The notes under the pieces: generated by a model
Database searches by the model: none
Told to the model about the DNA's origin: nothing
Seen by the model: the letters and a program-made list of their open reading frames with translations, nothing else
Made by a program: the position numbers and the translations under genes
In this document: piece after piece, positions 44,301 to 51,985 of the stretch
Layout: every line of letters begins with the position of its first letter
Numbering within the stretch: position 1 is the first letter of the stretch
From: Carboxylicivirga linearis
Lineage (GTDB): Bacteria > Bacteroidota > Bacteroidia > Bacteroidales > Marinilabiliaceae
Assembly (NCBI RefSeq): GCF_018271995.1
Contig: NZ_JAGUCO010000009.1
Coordinates: forward strand, 1-64,000
DNA length: 64,000 nucleotides
Reading direction: 5' to 3'

Positions 44301-46016
44301 TTGAAGGTTGAGTCTGATCAAGGTATTTGCACTCAATTTAAAGTGTTTAAAAAAGTGGGTGAAAATCAAGATTGGGAATTAACTTGTTTTGGTGCTTTAA
44401 AAGTAAATACTCATTCGTCTCAAAAAGAATATACTGAGCTGGCAAATGTTGAAACGACTCTTGATAAACCATCTGTTTATAATTCGTTTAACAATTTGGG
44501 TGTAACTTTCAAAGAGTATTTCCAAAATGTAGAAGAATTGGTGATTAATGGTGATCAGGTTAGGGCTAAACTACAACTATCTGATACCAGTTTTTATCGA
44601 AAAGAATTGTTTGAGGCATCGCCCATTCTATTTGATAATTGCTTTCATTCATTGTTTGCTAAAGCCTTTTCATCGGTAAGTGATAATACCATTAAAACCA
44701 CTTTTGTTGAAGGTTTGGATAGTATTTGTTTTTATAACAATTTTGCTTTTGAAGGGATGTTTTATGTTGCTGCAGACTTAGCTCCAATTTCAACTGAAGG
44801 AAACGATAATGTATACCTTATAAAAGGTGATATTGAAGTGTTTGACGAAAGCAAGAAACTGCTATTTGAGTTAAAAGGAGTCCGGGCAAAAGTAATTGAT
44901 ACGGGCATTGAAAAAGCTGATGATGATGAGTCGGATGGTGATATTAGAATGAAGGTATTGAATGAACCGGATGCTCAAAAACGTGTAGCTCTTATTAATG
45001 AATACATGTTGAATTTGGTGGCTGATGCTGCCAAAGCTTCACCTGATCAATTGGAGTTATCGATGACGTTTAAGAATATGGGAATTGATTCATTAACTAT
45101 TGTTCAGTTACGAAATGTCATTGAAAAACAGTTTGATATCAAAATTTCTATCAAAATGTTTTACGAATTTCCTTCTATTGATGTGTTCTCAGAACTTTTA
45201 AATGAGTTGGTTATTTCGGAAGATAGTATCCCAATGTTGGGCGCTGAAACAAGTAACAATGGATGGTTGATCAGGCAACCTCTGAGTGGTGAAGTAAAAC
45301 AGCAACTGTTTGTCTTTCATGATGCGGGAGGAAGTATTCGTTTGTTTGAGCCATGGGCATCTGTGTTAAATGATTCAACAGAGTTGATAATGGTGCAATT
45401 GCCCGGAAGAGATAATCGAGCAGATGAAAAAATGCTAAATGATATTGATGTTTTAATGGAACAATTAGTTCCAATAATGAACGATGTAATTGATAAACCT
45501 TTTAGTATTTATGGACATAGTATGGGGGGATTGCTGGCATTTGAAGCAGCTCGGCGATTACAAATTCAGTTTGGACAAACAGCTCAGGAGTTAATTGTAT
45601 CAGGTACGCCTTGCCTGAAAGGTTTTACAAATAAGTTTGTGAACACTATTTTCGAAGATGGATATACCGATGAGCAATGGTTTTCTCTGTTAACATCAGG
45701 TAATAATACCGGACTATCATTGCAAGATGAATTGGTTCAGCAAATGTTGACTACCTTACGTAACGATTTTGAATTGATTCATAGGTATCAGTACCAAAAT
45801 GGAGATAAACTGAAGTGTTCGGTTGTTGCTCTTCATGCTATGGCCGACGATCGTGTAAATATGGAAGATGTTAAAAAATGGCCATCTGAAACGGAAAAAT
45901 CATTTGAGCTTTACGAGGTGACAGGAGGACATAACTTTGTGTATGAACAACCCGAAGTTGCTCCGCAGATTGTAAGTGAAAGATTAGCTCGCTGTTTGGT
46001 TGAGTCAGAGGCTTAA
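41343..46016 (+). CDS. Monomodular type I polyketide synthase (KS-AT-DH-ACP-TE)
   Basis: 1557 residues. Order: ketosynthase (about 5-430) with Cys178 in DTGCSSSL, His313 in EAHGTGT and His353 in NLGHCES; acyltransferase (about 530-830) with Ser627 in GHSMGE; dehydratase (about 895-1175) with His934 in AHHQV and Asp1098 in LFDNCFH; carrier protein (about 1205-1290) with Ser1250 in GIDSLTI; and a thioesterase (about 1310-1555) with Ser1393 in GHSMGG, Asp in ADDRV and His in GGHNF. No ketoreductase or enoylreductase domain is seen. The nucleophile motif DTGC differs from the common DTAC. The VASH motif (728-731 region) does not fix malonyl or methylmalonyl choice. No phosphopantetheinyl transferase is in the window. 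A terminator follows. Confidence 0.92.
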   Translation: MKQPVQKNAIAVIGMSCRFSQIDNLEDFWNVLSEGKSVISKIPNDRWNHDEYFDPNPDTPLKTNQNSGALLKDINHFDPYFFHVSPKEAIEMSPSQKLMMELAWESYENSSLTKNEFYGSKTGVYIGNIWADFEHLRKIRKSEINNFSALGQSSNIIANRISYYFGLTGPSLVLDTGCSSSLVALMLALQSLRDGSSNMCIAGGVNHLIDPDEYVYLSKFGGLSSKGQCSAFDADADGFVRGEGAGLVLLKRLEDAEKDGDKILGVIRGGAVTNNGFNVNMPATSKSGQVEVLKHAYEDAGVEPSEVDYIEAHGTGTKQGDPTETSALGEFFGANRNEDAALWVGSVKTNLGHCESSSGIAGVIKTLLALQNNTIPRNLNFKNPNPKIDFKTLKLRVPTENVAIKKAENKTIKAGVSSYGWGGTNVHIVFEEYKKKESIDSKALAPDSAYFLPISAHSPKALVDYSQKFKALLEKPSSSEIVADICASAAFHKTDFEYKKMFWGKTINDLTNQLSGFKAIDQKAIKPGKNTNEKVVFVFPGQGAQWFGMGKELYEREPVFKQSIDKCDKAFSKYADWSLIDEIYATEENSKLKNINVIQPYLFAMQVSLSELWISKGVEPSAVVGHSMGEVGAAYIAGALSIEDAAMIICTRSILMNTLSGQGGAMAVTELSADDAQALVSQYSGKISLAVQNSPKSTVLAGDDEIIQKILEDLTAKNLFCRQVKVDVASHSPQMDLIKDELFDRIQSVNPKDHQMTIYSTVKNKVVEGTDLDADYWRSNLRGTVQFASVTEKLLGDGYTVFVEVSPHSVLSTAINECAEHFKYNNISVIGSLHRDNPSMEEFATNVGLLYEAGYPFKWEKFYGKQYNKNIELPAYPFQRENYEIEDLSSHFESGADTVSSHPFLGSPIKLAESDVHYWESKLSLYSTPYLAHHQVNETAVFPGGFYIEMILSAIRQIDAKTTYSIEQLRFVQSIEIFNNEPVSIQLKVESDQGICTQFKVFKKVGENQDWELTCFGALKVNTHSSQKEYTELANVETTLDKPSVYNSFNNLGVTFKEYFQNVEELVINGDQVRAKLQLSDTSFYRKELFEASPILFDNCFHSLFAKAFSSVSDNTIKTTFVEGLDSICFYNNFAFEGMFYVAADLAPISTEGNDNVYLIKGDIEVFDESKKLLFELKGVRAKVIDTGIEKADDDESDGDIRMKVLNEPDAQKRVALINEYMLNLVADAAKASPDQLELSMTFKNMGIDSLTIVQLRNVIEKQFDIKISIKMFYEFPSIDVFSELLNELVISEDSIPMLGAETSNNGWLIRQPLSGEVKQQLFVFHDAGGSIRLFEPWASVLNDSTELIMVQLPGRDNRADEKMLNDIDVLMEQLVPIMNDVIDKPFSIYGHSMGGLLAFEAARRLQIQFGQTAQELIVSGTPCLKGFTNKFVNTIFEDGYTDEQWFSLLTSGNNTGLSLQDELVQQMLTTLRNDFELIHRYQYQNGDKLKCSVVALHAMADDRVNMEDVKKWPSETEKSFELYEVTGGHNFVYEQPEVAPQIVSERLARCLVESEA

Positions 46017-46028
46017 TTAAAAATAAAG

Positions 46029-46060
46029 AGAAAGCTTCCAATTTAGGGAGCTTTCTTTGT
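46029..46060 (+). terminator. Rho-independent terminator after the polyketide synthase
   Basis: AGAAAGCT pairs with AGCTTTCT with a few more pairs inside, loop AATTTA, then TTTGTT. It separates the synthase from the lipocalin-like gene, yet the gap is so short (58 bases) that read-through is likely. Confidence 0.65.
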
Positions 46061-46073
46061 TATACTATTGAAT

Positions 46074-46499
46074 ATGACAAACGAAAATAATGTGTATTTG
46101 CCGATAGTTGGTACATGGGTCCTATCATCTATTTATTACCTTTTTGATGACGGTACCAAACAAGATATGTATGGCTCCAATCCATTGGGGATTTTAATGT
46201 ACGATGAAAATGGTTTAATGAATGCTCAGTTGGGCAGTAAAGAACACAAAAGTTACGATTTTGAATCACAATCCTGTTCCGGGCTTTTTTCTAATTATAT
46301 GGCTTATTATGGTGATTATTATGAAGAATCTCCCGGAAAACTAATACATAAGGTAACAGGATGTGTTCATCCGCATTGGATAGGTGAAAAAGAGGTGCGT
46401 TATTACGAGTTGAAAGAGGATGTGTTAAGAATATGGACTCCAAAAATGAACATTAATGGCAAAGATGCCATCATAGAAGTATATTGGAAGAGGGCTTAA
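46074..46499 (+). CDS. Lipocalin-like domain protein
   Basis: 141 residues from the ATG at 46074 (an upstream TTG at 46068 is less likely). The block GTWVLSSIYYLFDDG followed by GILMYDENGLMNAQL is typical of the small lipocalin-like family (Lipocalin_5), and the end with DAIIEVYWKR is a closing beta strand. There is no signal peptide, so it acts in the cytoplasm. Proteins of this type are proposed to bind small hydrophobic ligands. The position directly after the polyketide synthase, same strand, hints at a role in handling its product or substrate, but this is inference. Confidence 0.75.
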   Translation: MTNENNVYLPIVGTWVLSSIYYLFDDGTKQDMYGSNPLGILMYDENGLMNAQLGSKEHKSYDFESQSCSGLFSNYMAYYGDYYEESPGKLIHKVTGCVHPHWIGEKEVRYYELKEDVLRIWTPKMNINGKDAIIEVYWKRA

Positions 46500-46504
46500 A
46501 ACAT

Positions 46505-46545
46505 AGCTGTTAATCTTTTAAAGGTTAACAGCTTCTTCTTTTTTC
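46505..46545. terminator. Bidirectional terminator hairpin
   Basis: AGCTGTTAA pairs with TTAACAGCT around an 11-base loop and ends in a TTCTTCTTTTTT run on the plus strand. It serves the lipocalin-like gene; for the convergent SUI1 gene the T-run on its own strand is weak. Confidence 0.7.
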
Positions 46546-46897
46546 AACCACCCGACTTCTTCACTTTGTAACCATCATTTTTAAGCAAATCAACCACTTT
46601 GTCTCTAAAATCACCTTGAATAATAATTTCTCCATCCTTGGCGGTACCGCCCACTCCACATTTACTTTTGAGCATTTTACCTAGATCTTTAAGGTCATCA
46701 TTAGTGCCAATAAAGCCAGTTACTAAGGTTACTTTTTTGCCACCTCGCTGCTTTTTATCAAGCATCACTCTTAAATCCTGCTCCGATGGATTAAGGGTTT
46801 CCTGTTCTTCACTTTCGTTGTATTGATAGTCAAAATCCTGGTTGGTTGAGAAAACAACTCCATCCAGATTTTTCCATTTTTTCTTTTTTGCCATCAT
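46544..46897 (-). CDS. SUI1/YciH-family translation factor
   Basis: 117 residues. The eIF1/SUI1 fold is recognisable from RGGKKVTLVTGF, KMLKSKCGVGGTAKDGEIIIQGD and the end VVDLLKNDGYKVK. In bacteria YciH-type proteins influence start-site fidelity on the 30S ribosome, often under stress. The gene stands alone between the PKS region and the third serine hydrolase. Start at 46897 or the adjacent ATG one codon later. Confidence 0.92.
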   Translation of the reverse strand: MMAKKKKWKNLDGVVFSTNQDFDYQYNESEEQETLNPSEQDLRVMLDKKQRGGKKVTLVTGFIGTNDDLKDLGKMLKSKCGVGGTAKDGEIIIQGDFRDKVVDLLKNDGYKVKKSGG

Positions 46898-47007
46898 TAA
46901 TATTTTGCGGTAAAAATACGATTAATCCTTAATTTGTAGAAGAATTAGAAAGTCTTTGGTATCTTACTATTTATTTCAGTTATTCTAATCTTTTTAACCC
47001 TAACATT

Positions 47008-48336
47008 ATGAAAAAGTTAATCTTATTATTAGTGGTGGTAGTAGGTACAACCACTTTTGCGCAAGACTCACTTAATTTTATTAAGCTCGATCAGTTTTTT
47101 GATTTGCTCGAAAAGAACAATAAGTTTATGGGTGCCGTTGCGGCCTATAAAGGTGATCAACTGTTGTACGAACGATATTGTGGATTTTCTGATGTAGATA
47201 TTAAGCAATCAATAGACTCCTTAACAACTTTTAGAATTGGTTCTATAACAAAAATGTTTACCTCGGTTCTCATCTTCAGAGAGATTGAGAAAGGCAATCT
47301 ATCACTAGAAACCAAACTGAGTAATTACTTTCCTCAAATAACTAATGCTGATAAAATTTCTGTTGGTCAGTTACTAAGTCATCGAAGCGGGATTCATAAT
47401 TTTACTGATGATATCGATTATCAAGGATATATGACGATGGATAAAACACGGAATGATTTATTGGAAATAATTCAATCAAAGGGATCTGATTTTAAGCCCG
47501 GCGAAAAAATGCAATACAGTAACAGTAATTACGTGTTACTGACTTTTATACTGGAGGATATTACCCATAAATCGTATAGCCAATTAGTTAACGGGTTATG
47601 TGATAATATTGAGCTGAAAAACACCAGGTTGGGAGGAACGATTGAACCATCTCAAAACGAAGCTTTGTCTTATGTGTATAATGAGAAATGGGTGCTGGCT
47701 CCCGAAACCAGCATGTCCATTCCATTGGGTGCAGGTTCTATTATTTCAACTCCCCGGGACCTTAACATTTTCATCCAAAAATTATTTAATGGTGAAGTTA
47801 TTTCTAATGAAAGTTTTACAGACATGACCAGCCTGACGGGTGGTGTTGGATACGGTATTTTCTCGTTTCCGTTTTATGAAAAAACAATGTTGGGACATAA
47901 TGGGGGGATTGATGGTTTTAGAAGTAATTTATCTATTAATGAAGATATCAGTTTAGCTGTATTGGGAAATGCTTACAGTTTCGACTTGAATGGAATATTA
48001 ATTGCTTGCTTAAGCGAAATTTATGGCAAAGACTATGAATTACCTGATTTTTCAGGAAAAGCAATTGAGTTGGATGCTGAAGTTTTAAAAAGTCTTGAAG
48101 GTGAATATGTGTCAGCACAAATGCCTTTGAAAATATGGATTGTTTACGACGGTGAGAAACTAACTGCTCAGGCTACCGGTCAGTCGCCTTTCCCATTAAC
48201 AGCTTGTGAAAACGGAATTTTTAAGTTTGATCCGGCAGGTGTTCAAATCGTATATTCAGTTGAGAATAATGTCATTGTGCCGGATAAATTTCAATTAAAG
48301 CAAAATGGTATGACATTCGATTATCAGAAGGAGTAA
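47008..48336 (+). CDS. Beta-lactamase-like serine hydrolase, copy C
   Basis: 442 residues. A signal peptide (1-18, cleavage near TFAQ) directs it to the periplasm. Catalytic motifs are SITK with Ser79, YSN, and HNGG. A C-terminal extension (about 340-442) forms a beta-rich domain often found after this fold. It is a different branch from copies A and B, which are membrane-anchored and have HxGxxPGYQ. Probable DD-peptidase or esterase. TACTTTTG at 48345, immediately after it, belongs to the next gene. Confidence 0.88.
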   Translation: MKKLILLLVVVVGTTTFAQDSLNFIKLDQFFDLLEKNNKFMGAVAAYKGDQLLYERYCGFSDVDIKQSIDSLTTFRIGSITKMFTSVLIFREIEKGNLSLETKLSNYFPQITNADKISVGQLLSHRSGIHNFTDDIDYQGYMTMDKTRNDLLEIIQSKGSDFKPGEKMQYSNSNYVLLTFILEDITHKSYSQLVNGLCDNIELKNTRLGGTIEPSQNEALSYVYNEKWVLAPETSMSIPLGAGSIISTPRDLNIFIQKLFNGEVISNESFTDMTSLTGGVGYGIFSFPFYEKTMLGHNGGIDGFRSNLSINEDISLAVLGNAYSFDLNGILIACLSEIYGKDYELPDFSGKAIELDAEVLKSLEGEYVSAQMPLKIWIVYDGEKLTAQATGQSPFPLTACENGIFKFDPAGVQIVYSVENNVIVPDKFQLKQNGMTFDYQKE

Positions 48337-48357
48337 TTCTTTTCTACTTTTGCAGGT

Positions 48358-49056
48358 ATGGATTTGAGGTCAATAAAAGTAATAGGGTTTGATGCAGATG
48401 ATACTCTTTGGGAAAATGAGACATTTTTCAGGGAGGCTGAGCATCAGTTTGCCAATGTTTTGTCCGATTTTATGCCGGAGGAAGATATTATGCGTGAGTT
48501 GTATCAGATTGAATTGGCAAATATGCCCATTTACGGATACGGAATAAAGGCTTTCATTCTCTCGTTGATAGAAACGAGTTGTTTAATTACCCATAATCAG
48601 TTAACAGCTGAGCACACAACTCAAATTCTGGCAATTGGAAAAGAAATGCTGAATAAACCGGTTGAGTTGCTGGATGATGTACCTGAGGTTTTGCAAATCC
48701 TTTCACAGAAATATAAATTGATTGTCGCCACCAAAGGTGATTTGCTCGATCAGGAACGCAAACTGGCTAAGTCTGGATTATTGACTTACTTTCATCATAT
48801 TGAAGTAATGAGCGATAAACATCCGGAAGCATATTTGAAATTAATCAATCATTTGGAGGTTGAACCTGCTGAGTTTTTAATGATAGGTAATTCTATGAAA
48901 TCAGATATTCTGCCGGTTGAGGAGATAGGAGGATACGGTATTCACGTTCCGTTTCATACAACCTGGCATCATGAAGTGGTTGAACATCATGTGGTTTCTG
49001 ATCGAGTGCATGAAGTGGGAAAATTAAGTGAGGTGTTAACTCTTTTTAATAGCTGA
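48358..49056 (+). CDS. HAD-family hydrolase, YjjG-like
   Basis: 232 residues. Motif I is GFDADDTLWEN with two Asp, motif II is the Thr in VATKGD, and motif IV is in NSMKSDILPVEE. The likely activity is dephosphorylation of a small metabolite, possibly a nucleotide. The -7-like element TACTTTTG ends six bases before the ATG, so the transcript may be leaderless or nearly so. Two bases separate it from the SemiSWEET gene; they are probably co-transcribed. Confidence 0.9.
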   Translation: MDLRSIKVIGFDADDTLWENETFFREAEHQFANVLSDFMPEEDIMRELYQIELANMPIYGYGIKAFILSLIETSCLITHNQLTAEHTTQILAIGKEMLNKPVELLDDVPEVLQILSQKYKLIVATKGDLLDQERKLAKSGLLTYFHHIEVMSDKHPEAYLKLINHLEVEPAEFLMIGNSMKSDILPVEEIGGYGIHVPFHTTWHHEVVEHHVVSDRVHEVGKLSEVLTLFNS

Positions 49057-49058
49057 TT

Positions 49059-49325
49059 ATGATTGTGACAATGATGGGTACTATTGCTGCTGTGCTCACT
49101 ACTTCTGCCATGTTTCCTCAGGCCATACGTATTATTAAAACCCGTGATGTGCACAGTATATCCTTGTTAATGTATCTGGCTAATACTTTTGGAATTGTAT
49201 TTTGGTTGATTTATGGAGTGTTACTTCAGGAATTACCTATTATAGTTGCAAATTCAATTGCTATAATACCCGCATCTGTTATACTTATTTTAAAGATTGT
49301 GCTTGGAAGGAATGTTAAGAAGTAA
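49059..49325 (+). CDS. SemiSWEET-type sugar transporter
   Basis: 88 residues, three transmembrane helices, with the PQ-loop signature AMFPQAIRIIKTR in the first helix and a second asparagine-containing motif in VANSIAII. SemiSWEETs form dimers that make a full sugar uniporter. The size is exactly as expected. It follows the HAD gene by two bases. A later ATG (49071) would give a slightly shorter protein. Confidence 0.9.
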   Translation: MIVTMMGTIAAVLTTSAMFPQAIRIIKTRDVHSISLLMYLANTFGIVFWLIYGVLLQELPIIVANSIAIIPASVILILKIVLGRNVKK

Positions 49326-49417
49326 AAATAACCATCTCACATTGTTCAAATTGTCTGAAACAAAACTCAATTCAAGAGCAACAAGCGAGATGGTTTACCA
49401 ATTACAGATTTTGCGGT

Positions 49418-49993
49418 CTAGTAATTAGTTTTATTAATTTCAAAATAAGATTGAGGATGTAAGCAAGCTGGGCATGTTTTAGGTGCTTTTGCACTTTCAT
49501 GGATAAATCCACAATTACGACACATCCAGGTTACTTTTCCGTCTCTCTCAAAAACTTTTCCCTCCATTAAATTGTCGTATAGCTTTCTGTATCTTGCTTC
49601 GTGATGAGCTTCTACTTTAGCAATCATCTTAAAGGCAACTGCTACTTCTTTAAACCCTTCTTCTTCGGCAACTTTTGCAAATTCAGGATATAATTCAGTC
49701 CACTCTTCATTTTCACCATCTGCAGCTGCTTGCAGGTTTTCCTTAGTATCACCAATTACACCAGCAGGATATGAAGCAGTAATTTCAACCATGCCACCTT
49801 CCAGGAATTTAAAGAAGCGTTTAGCATGTTCTTTTTCTTGCTCAGCTGTTTCCATAAAAATAGAAGATATTTGCTCTAAACCTTCTTTTTTAGCTTGCTT
49901 AGCAAAGTAGTTGTATCGCATGCGAGCCTGTGACTCACCTGCAAAAGCTTTTAATAAGTTTTGTTCGGTTTTTGTTCCTTTTAAACTAGTCAT
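49418..49993 (-). CDS. Rubrerythrin
   Basis: 191 residues from the ATG at 49993; an upstream in-frame TTG at 50035 would add 14 residues and is less likely. The diiron helices ([26 protein letters not shown], then [10 protein letters not shown]) supply the Glu and His ligands, and a C-terminal rubredoxin-like site CRNCGF/CPACLHP binds iron. Rubrerythrin reduces hydrogen peroxide in anaerobes. The neighbour on the same strand encodes a flavin reductase-rubredoxin fusion, the obvious electron donor. Confidence 0.95.
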   Translation of the reverse strand: MTSLKGTKTEQNLLKAFAGESQARMRYNYFAKQAKKEGLEQISSIFMETAEQEKEHAKRFFKFLEGGMVEITASYPAGVIGDTKENLQAAADGENEEWTELYPEFAKVAEEEGFKEVAVAFKMIAKVEAHHEARYRKLYDNLMEGKVFERDGKVTWMCRNCGFIHESAKAPKTCPACLHPQSYFEINKTNY

Positions 49994-50176
49994 AATTTGT
50001 TCATTTGTGTTTTTAAGATCTGGGTTGATCAACAATATTACTTTATATTTTTTATTTTTTTATATCTCAAGTAAGTAGAACCTCTTATTTAGATTTCTTC
50101 CAAACACATATAAAGTGCAGGATGCAGACCATTATTACTTTCTTTTTAAATGAATATAATGGAATTAAAGCTTCTT

Positions 50177-50884
50177 TTAAACAGGTTCAAACATAGATTT
50201 GGGTGATCCGCAAGTCGGACAAGTCCAATCGTCGGGTAAATCATCAAATGAAGTGCCCGGAGCAATGTCATTTTCTTCATCACCAACGGCCGGATCATAG
50301 ATATATCCACAGGCCAGACACTTGTATTTTTGATTAGTAGATGCCTGTTCTGTTTTTGGCTTTGAGGTTATTTTTGATTTATCAATATAGGTTGGTGCAT
50401 TTTTAGGAGCAGCACCTTTTTTAACATCTCGGTAGAAGGCGTATGTTAAAGGTTCTCCTGCTTCATCCAGTAATTCATTTTCTATTATTTCACCAATAAA
50501 TAAAATGTGAGTATCAACAATTATGGTTTGTTTTACTTTACAGTCAAACCATGCAATGCTGTCTTGTGTAACAACCGGAGTACCGCTTTTACTGGTTTTG
50601 TATTCTATATTCTCAAACTTATCAACATCTTTTCCCGTTTTGTATCCAAAAAGTCCAATGGTGTCGGCTGAGGTATCTTGTTTTAGTATTGAAATAGAAA
50701 AATATCCTGACTCTTCTATTAGTTTAGAAGTAAGGTTATCTTTATTACAGCTAATAGCTATTTGAGGTGGCTCAGCAGTAACCTGGAATGCCGTATTGGC
50801 AACATATCCGTTTTGTTTATCATTGGCTTTGGCTGAAATAATATATAATCCGTAGGTGATTTTAAAAAATGCTTCTATGTTCAT
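50177..50884 (-). CDS. Flavin reductase-rubredoxin fusion (Hrb-like)
   Basis: 235 residues. The N-terminal two thirds are a flavin reductase (FMN-binding) domain with [10 protein letters not shown] and [12 protein letters not shown]; the last 50 residues are a rubredoxin with [10 protein letters not shown] and CPTCGS. Such high-molecular-weight rubredoxins pass electrons from NAD(P)H to flavodiiron proteins or rubrerythrin. The adjacent rubrerythrin gene, 183 bases further along the same strand, fits. The gene begins close to a divergent NfnB-like gene. Confidence 0.92.
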   Translation of the reverse strand: MNIEAFFKITYGLYIISAKANDKQNGYVANTAFQVTAEPPQIAISCNKDNLTSKLIEESGYFSISILKQDTSADTIGLFGYKTGKDVDKFENIEYKTSKSGTPVVTQDSIAWFDCKVKQTIIVDTHILFIGEIIENELLDEAGEPLTYAFYRDVKKGAAPKNAPTYIDKSKITSKPKTEQASTNQKYKCLACGYIYDPAVGDEENDIAPGTSFDDLPDDWTCPTCGSPKSMFEPV

Positions 50885-51150
50885 AGTTGTCTGTTTAGTT
50901 CTCGATTCTATAAAATTAAAATAAATTAAACGTTATAAGAAGTGTATCGTAGACTGGTTGTGATCTTTTTCTGCTTTTGGAATCTATTTAGATTGATTGT
51001 AAATTGTGATTTCTTCGTGTTTGTCATTCAAAATCTAAATCTCAAGGTTTACTTTTGACAGAGGAATGTGACACTAAGTAGTATAATTAATATTAACTGC
51101 AATAATTCTATCATCATTGCTTAATGCAATAAATTGATTAATTGTTCGAT

Positions 51151-51984
51151 ATGAATAAAATCGTTGATAAGGAGTTTTTTTCTGAGAATGTTGTTCGGTT
51201 GGAAATAGAAGCTCCCAGAATTGCAAAAGCCCGAAGAGCTGGTCATTTTGTAATTGTTAAGGTAGGGAAAAATGGAGAGAGAATACCATTAACTATCGCA
51301 TCTGCAAATCCGGAAAAGGGAACCATTACTTTGGTTGTGCAACGTGTTGGTGTTTCATCACGCCGCTTAGCTGAACTTAACATAGGTGATGAAATTACCG
51401 ATTTGGTAGGACCACTCGGACAAGCAACCCATATTGAGAATTTTGGAACCGTTTTGGCTTGTGGAGGAGGCGTTGGTGTAGCTCCGTTATTGCCTATTGT
51501 TGAGGCAATGAAAAAAGCGGGTAATAAAGTTATAACGGTAATTGCAGCTCGTACCAAAGATTTAATTATTCTGGAGGATCAAATAAAGCAATATTCCGAT
51601 GAGCTGATTGTAATGACCGATGATGGAACTTATGGTGAAAAAGGTTTGGTAACCGATGCCATGGAGAAAGTTCTGCAACGCGAAAAAGTTGATCTGTCAG
51701 TTGTTATTGGGCCAGCTATTATGATGAAGTTTGCATCTTTAACTACTGAAAAATACGAAGTACCTACCTATGCCAGTTTAAATACTATAATGGTTGATGG
51801 TACCGGTATGTGTGGCGCATGCAGGATAACAGTAGGGGGTAAAACTAAGTTTGTTTGTGTTGATGGTCCTGAGTTTGATGCGCACAAGGTTGATTTCGAT
51901 GAAATGTTGCTTCGCTTAAACGGATATAAAGAGATAGAAAAAGAAGCAGAACAAAATTACCTTCATTCAAAAGACAAGAAATAA
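51151..51984 (+). CDS. NfnB-like FAD/2Fe-2S oxidoreductase subunit
   Basis: 277 residues from the ATG at 51151 (a TTG nine bases earlier is possible). The FAD/NAD-binding domains are visible (IPLTIASANP, GGGVGVAPLLPIVE), and the C-terminal cluster GMCGACRITV ... KFVCVDGPEFDAH holds a 2Fe-2S site. It matches the small subunit of NADH-dependent ferredoxin:NADP oxidoreductase (Nfn) or of sulfide dehydrogenase. The partner subunit starts one base after its stop codon. Role: exchange of electrons between NADH, NADPH and ferredoxin. Confidence 0.88.
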   Translation: MNKIVDKEFFSENVVRLEIEAPRIAKARRAGHFVIVKVGKNGERIPLTIASANPEKGTITLVVQRVGVSSRRLAELNIGDEITDLVGPLGQATHIENFGTVLACGGGVGVAPLLPIVEAMKKAGNKVITVIAARTKDLIILEDQIKQYSDELIVMTDDGTYGEKGLVTDAMEKVLQREKVDLSVVIGPAIMMKFASLTTEKYEVPTYASLNTIMVDGTGMCGACRITVGGKTKFVCVDGPEFDAHKVDFDEMLLRLNGYKEIEKEAEQNYLHSKDKK

Positions 51985-51985
51985 A

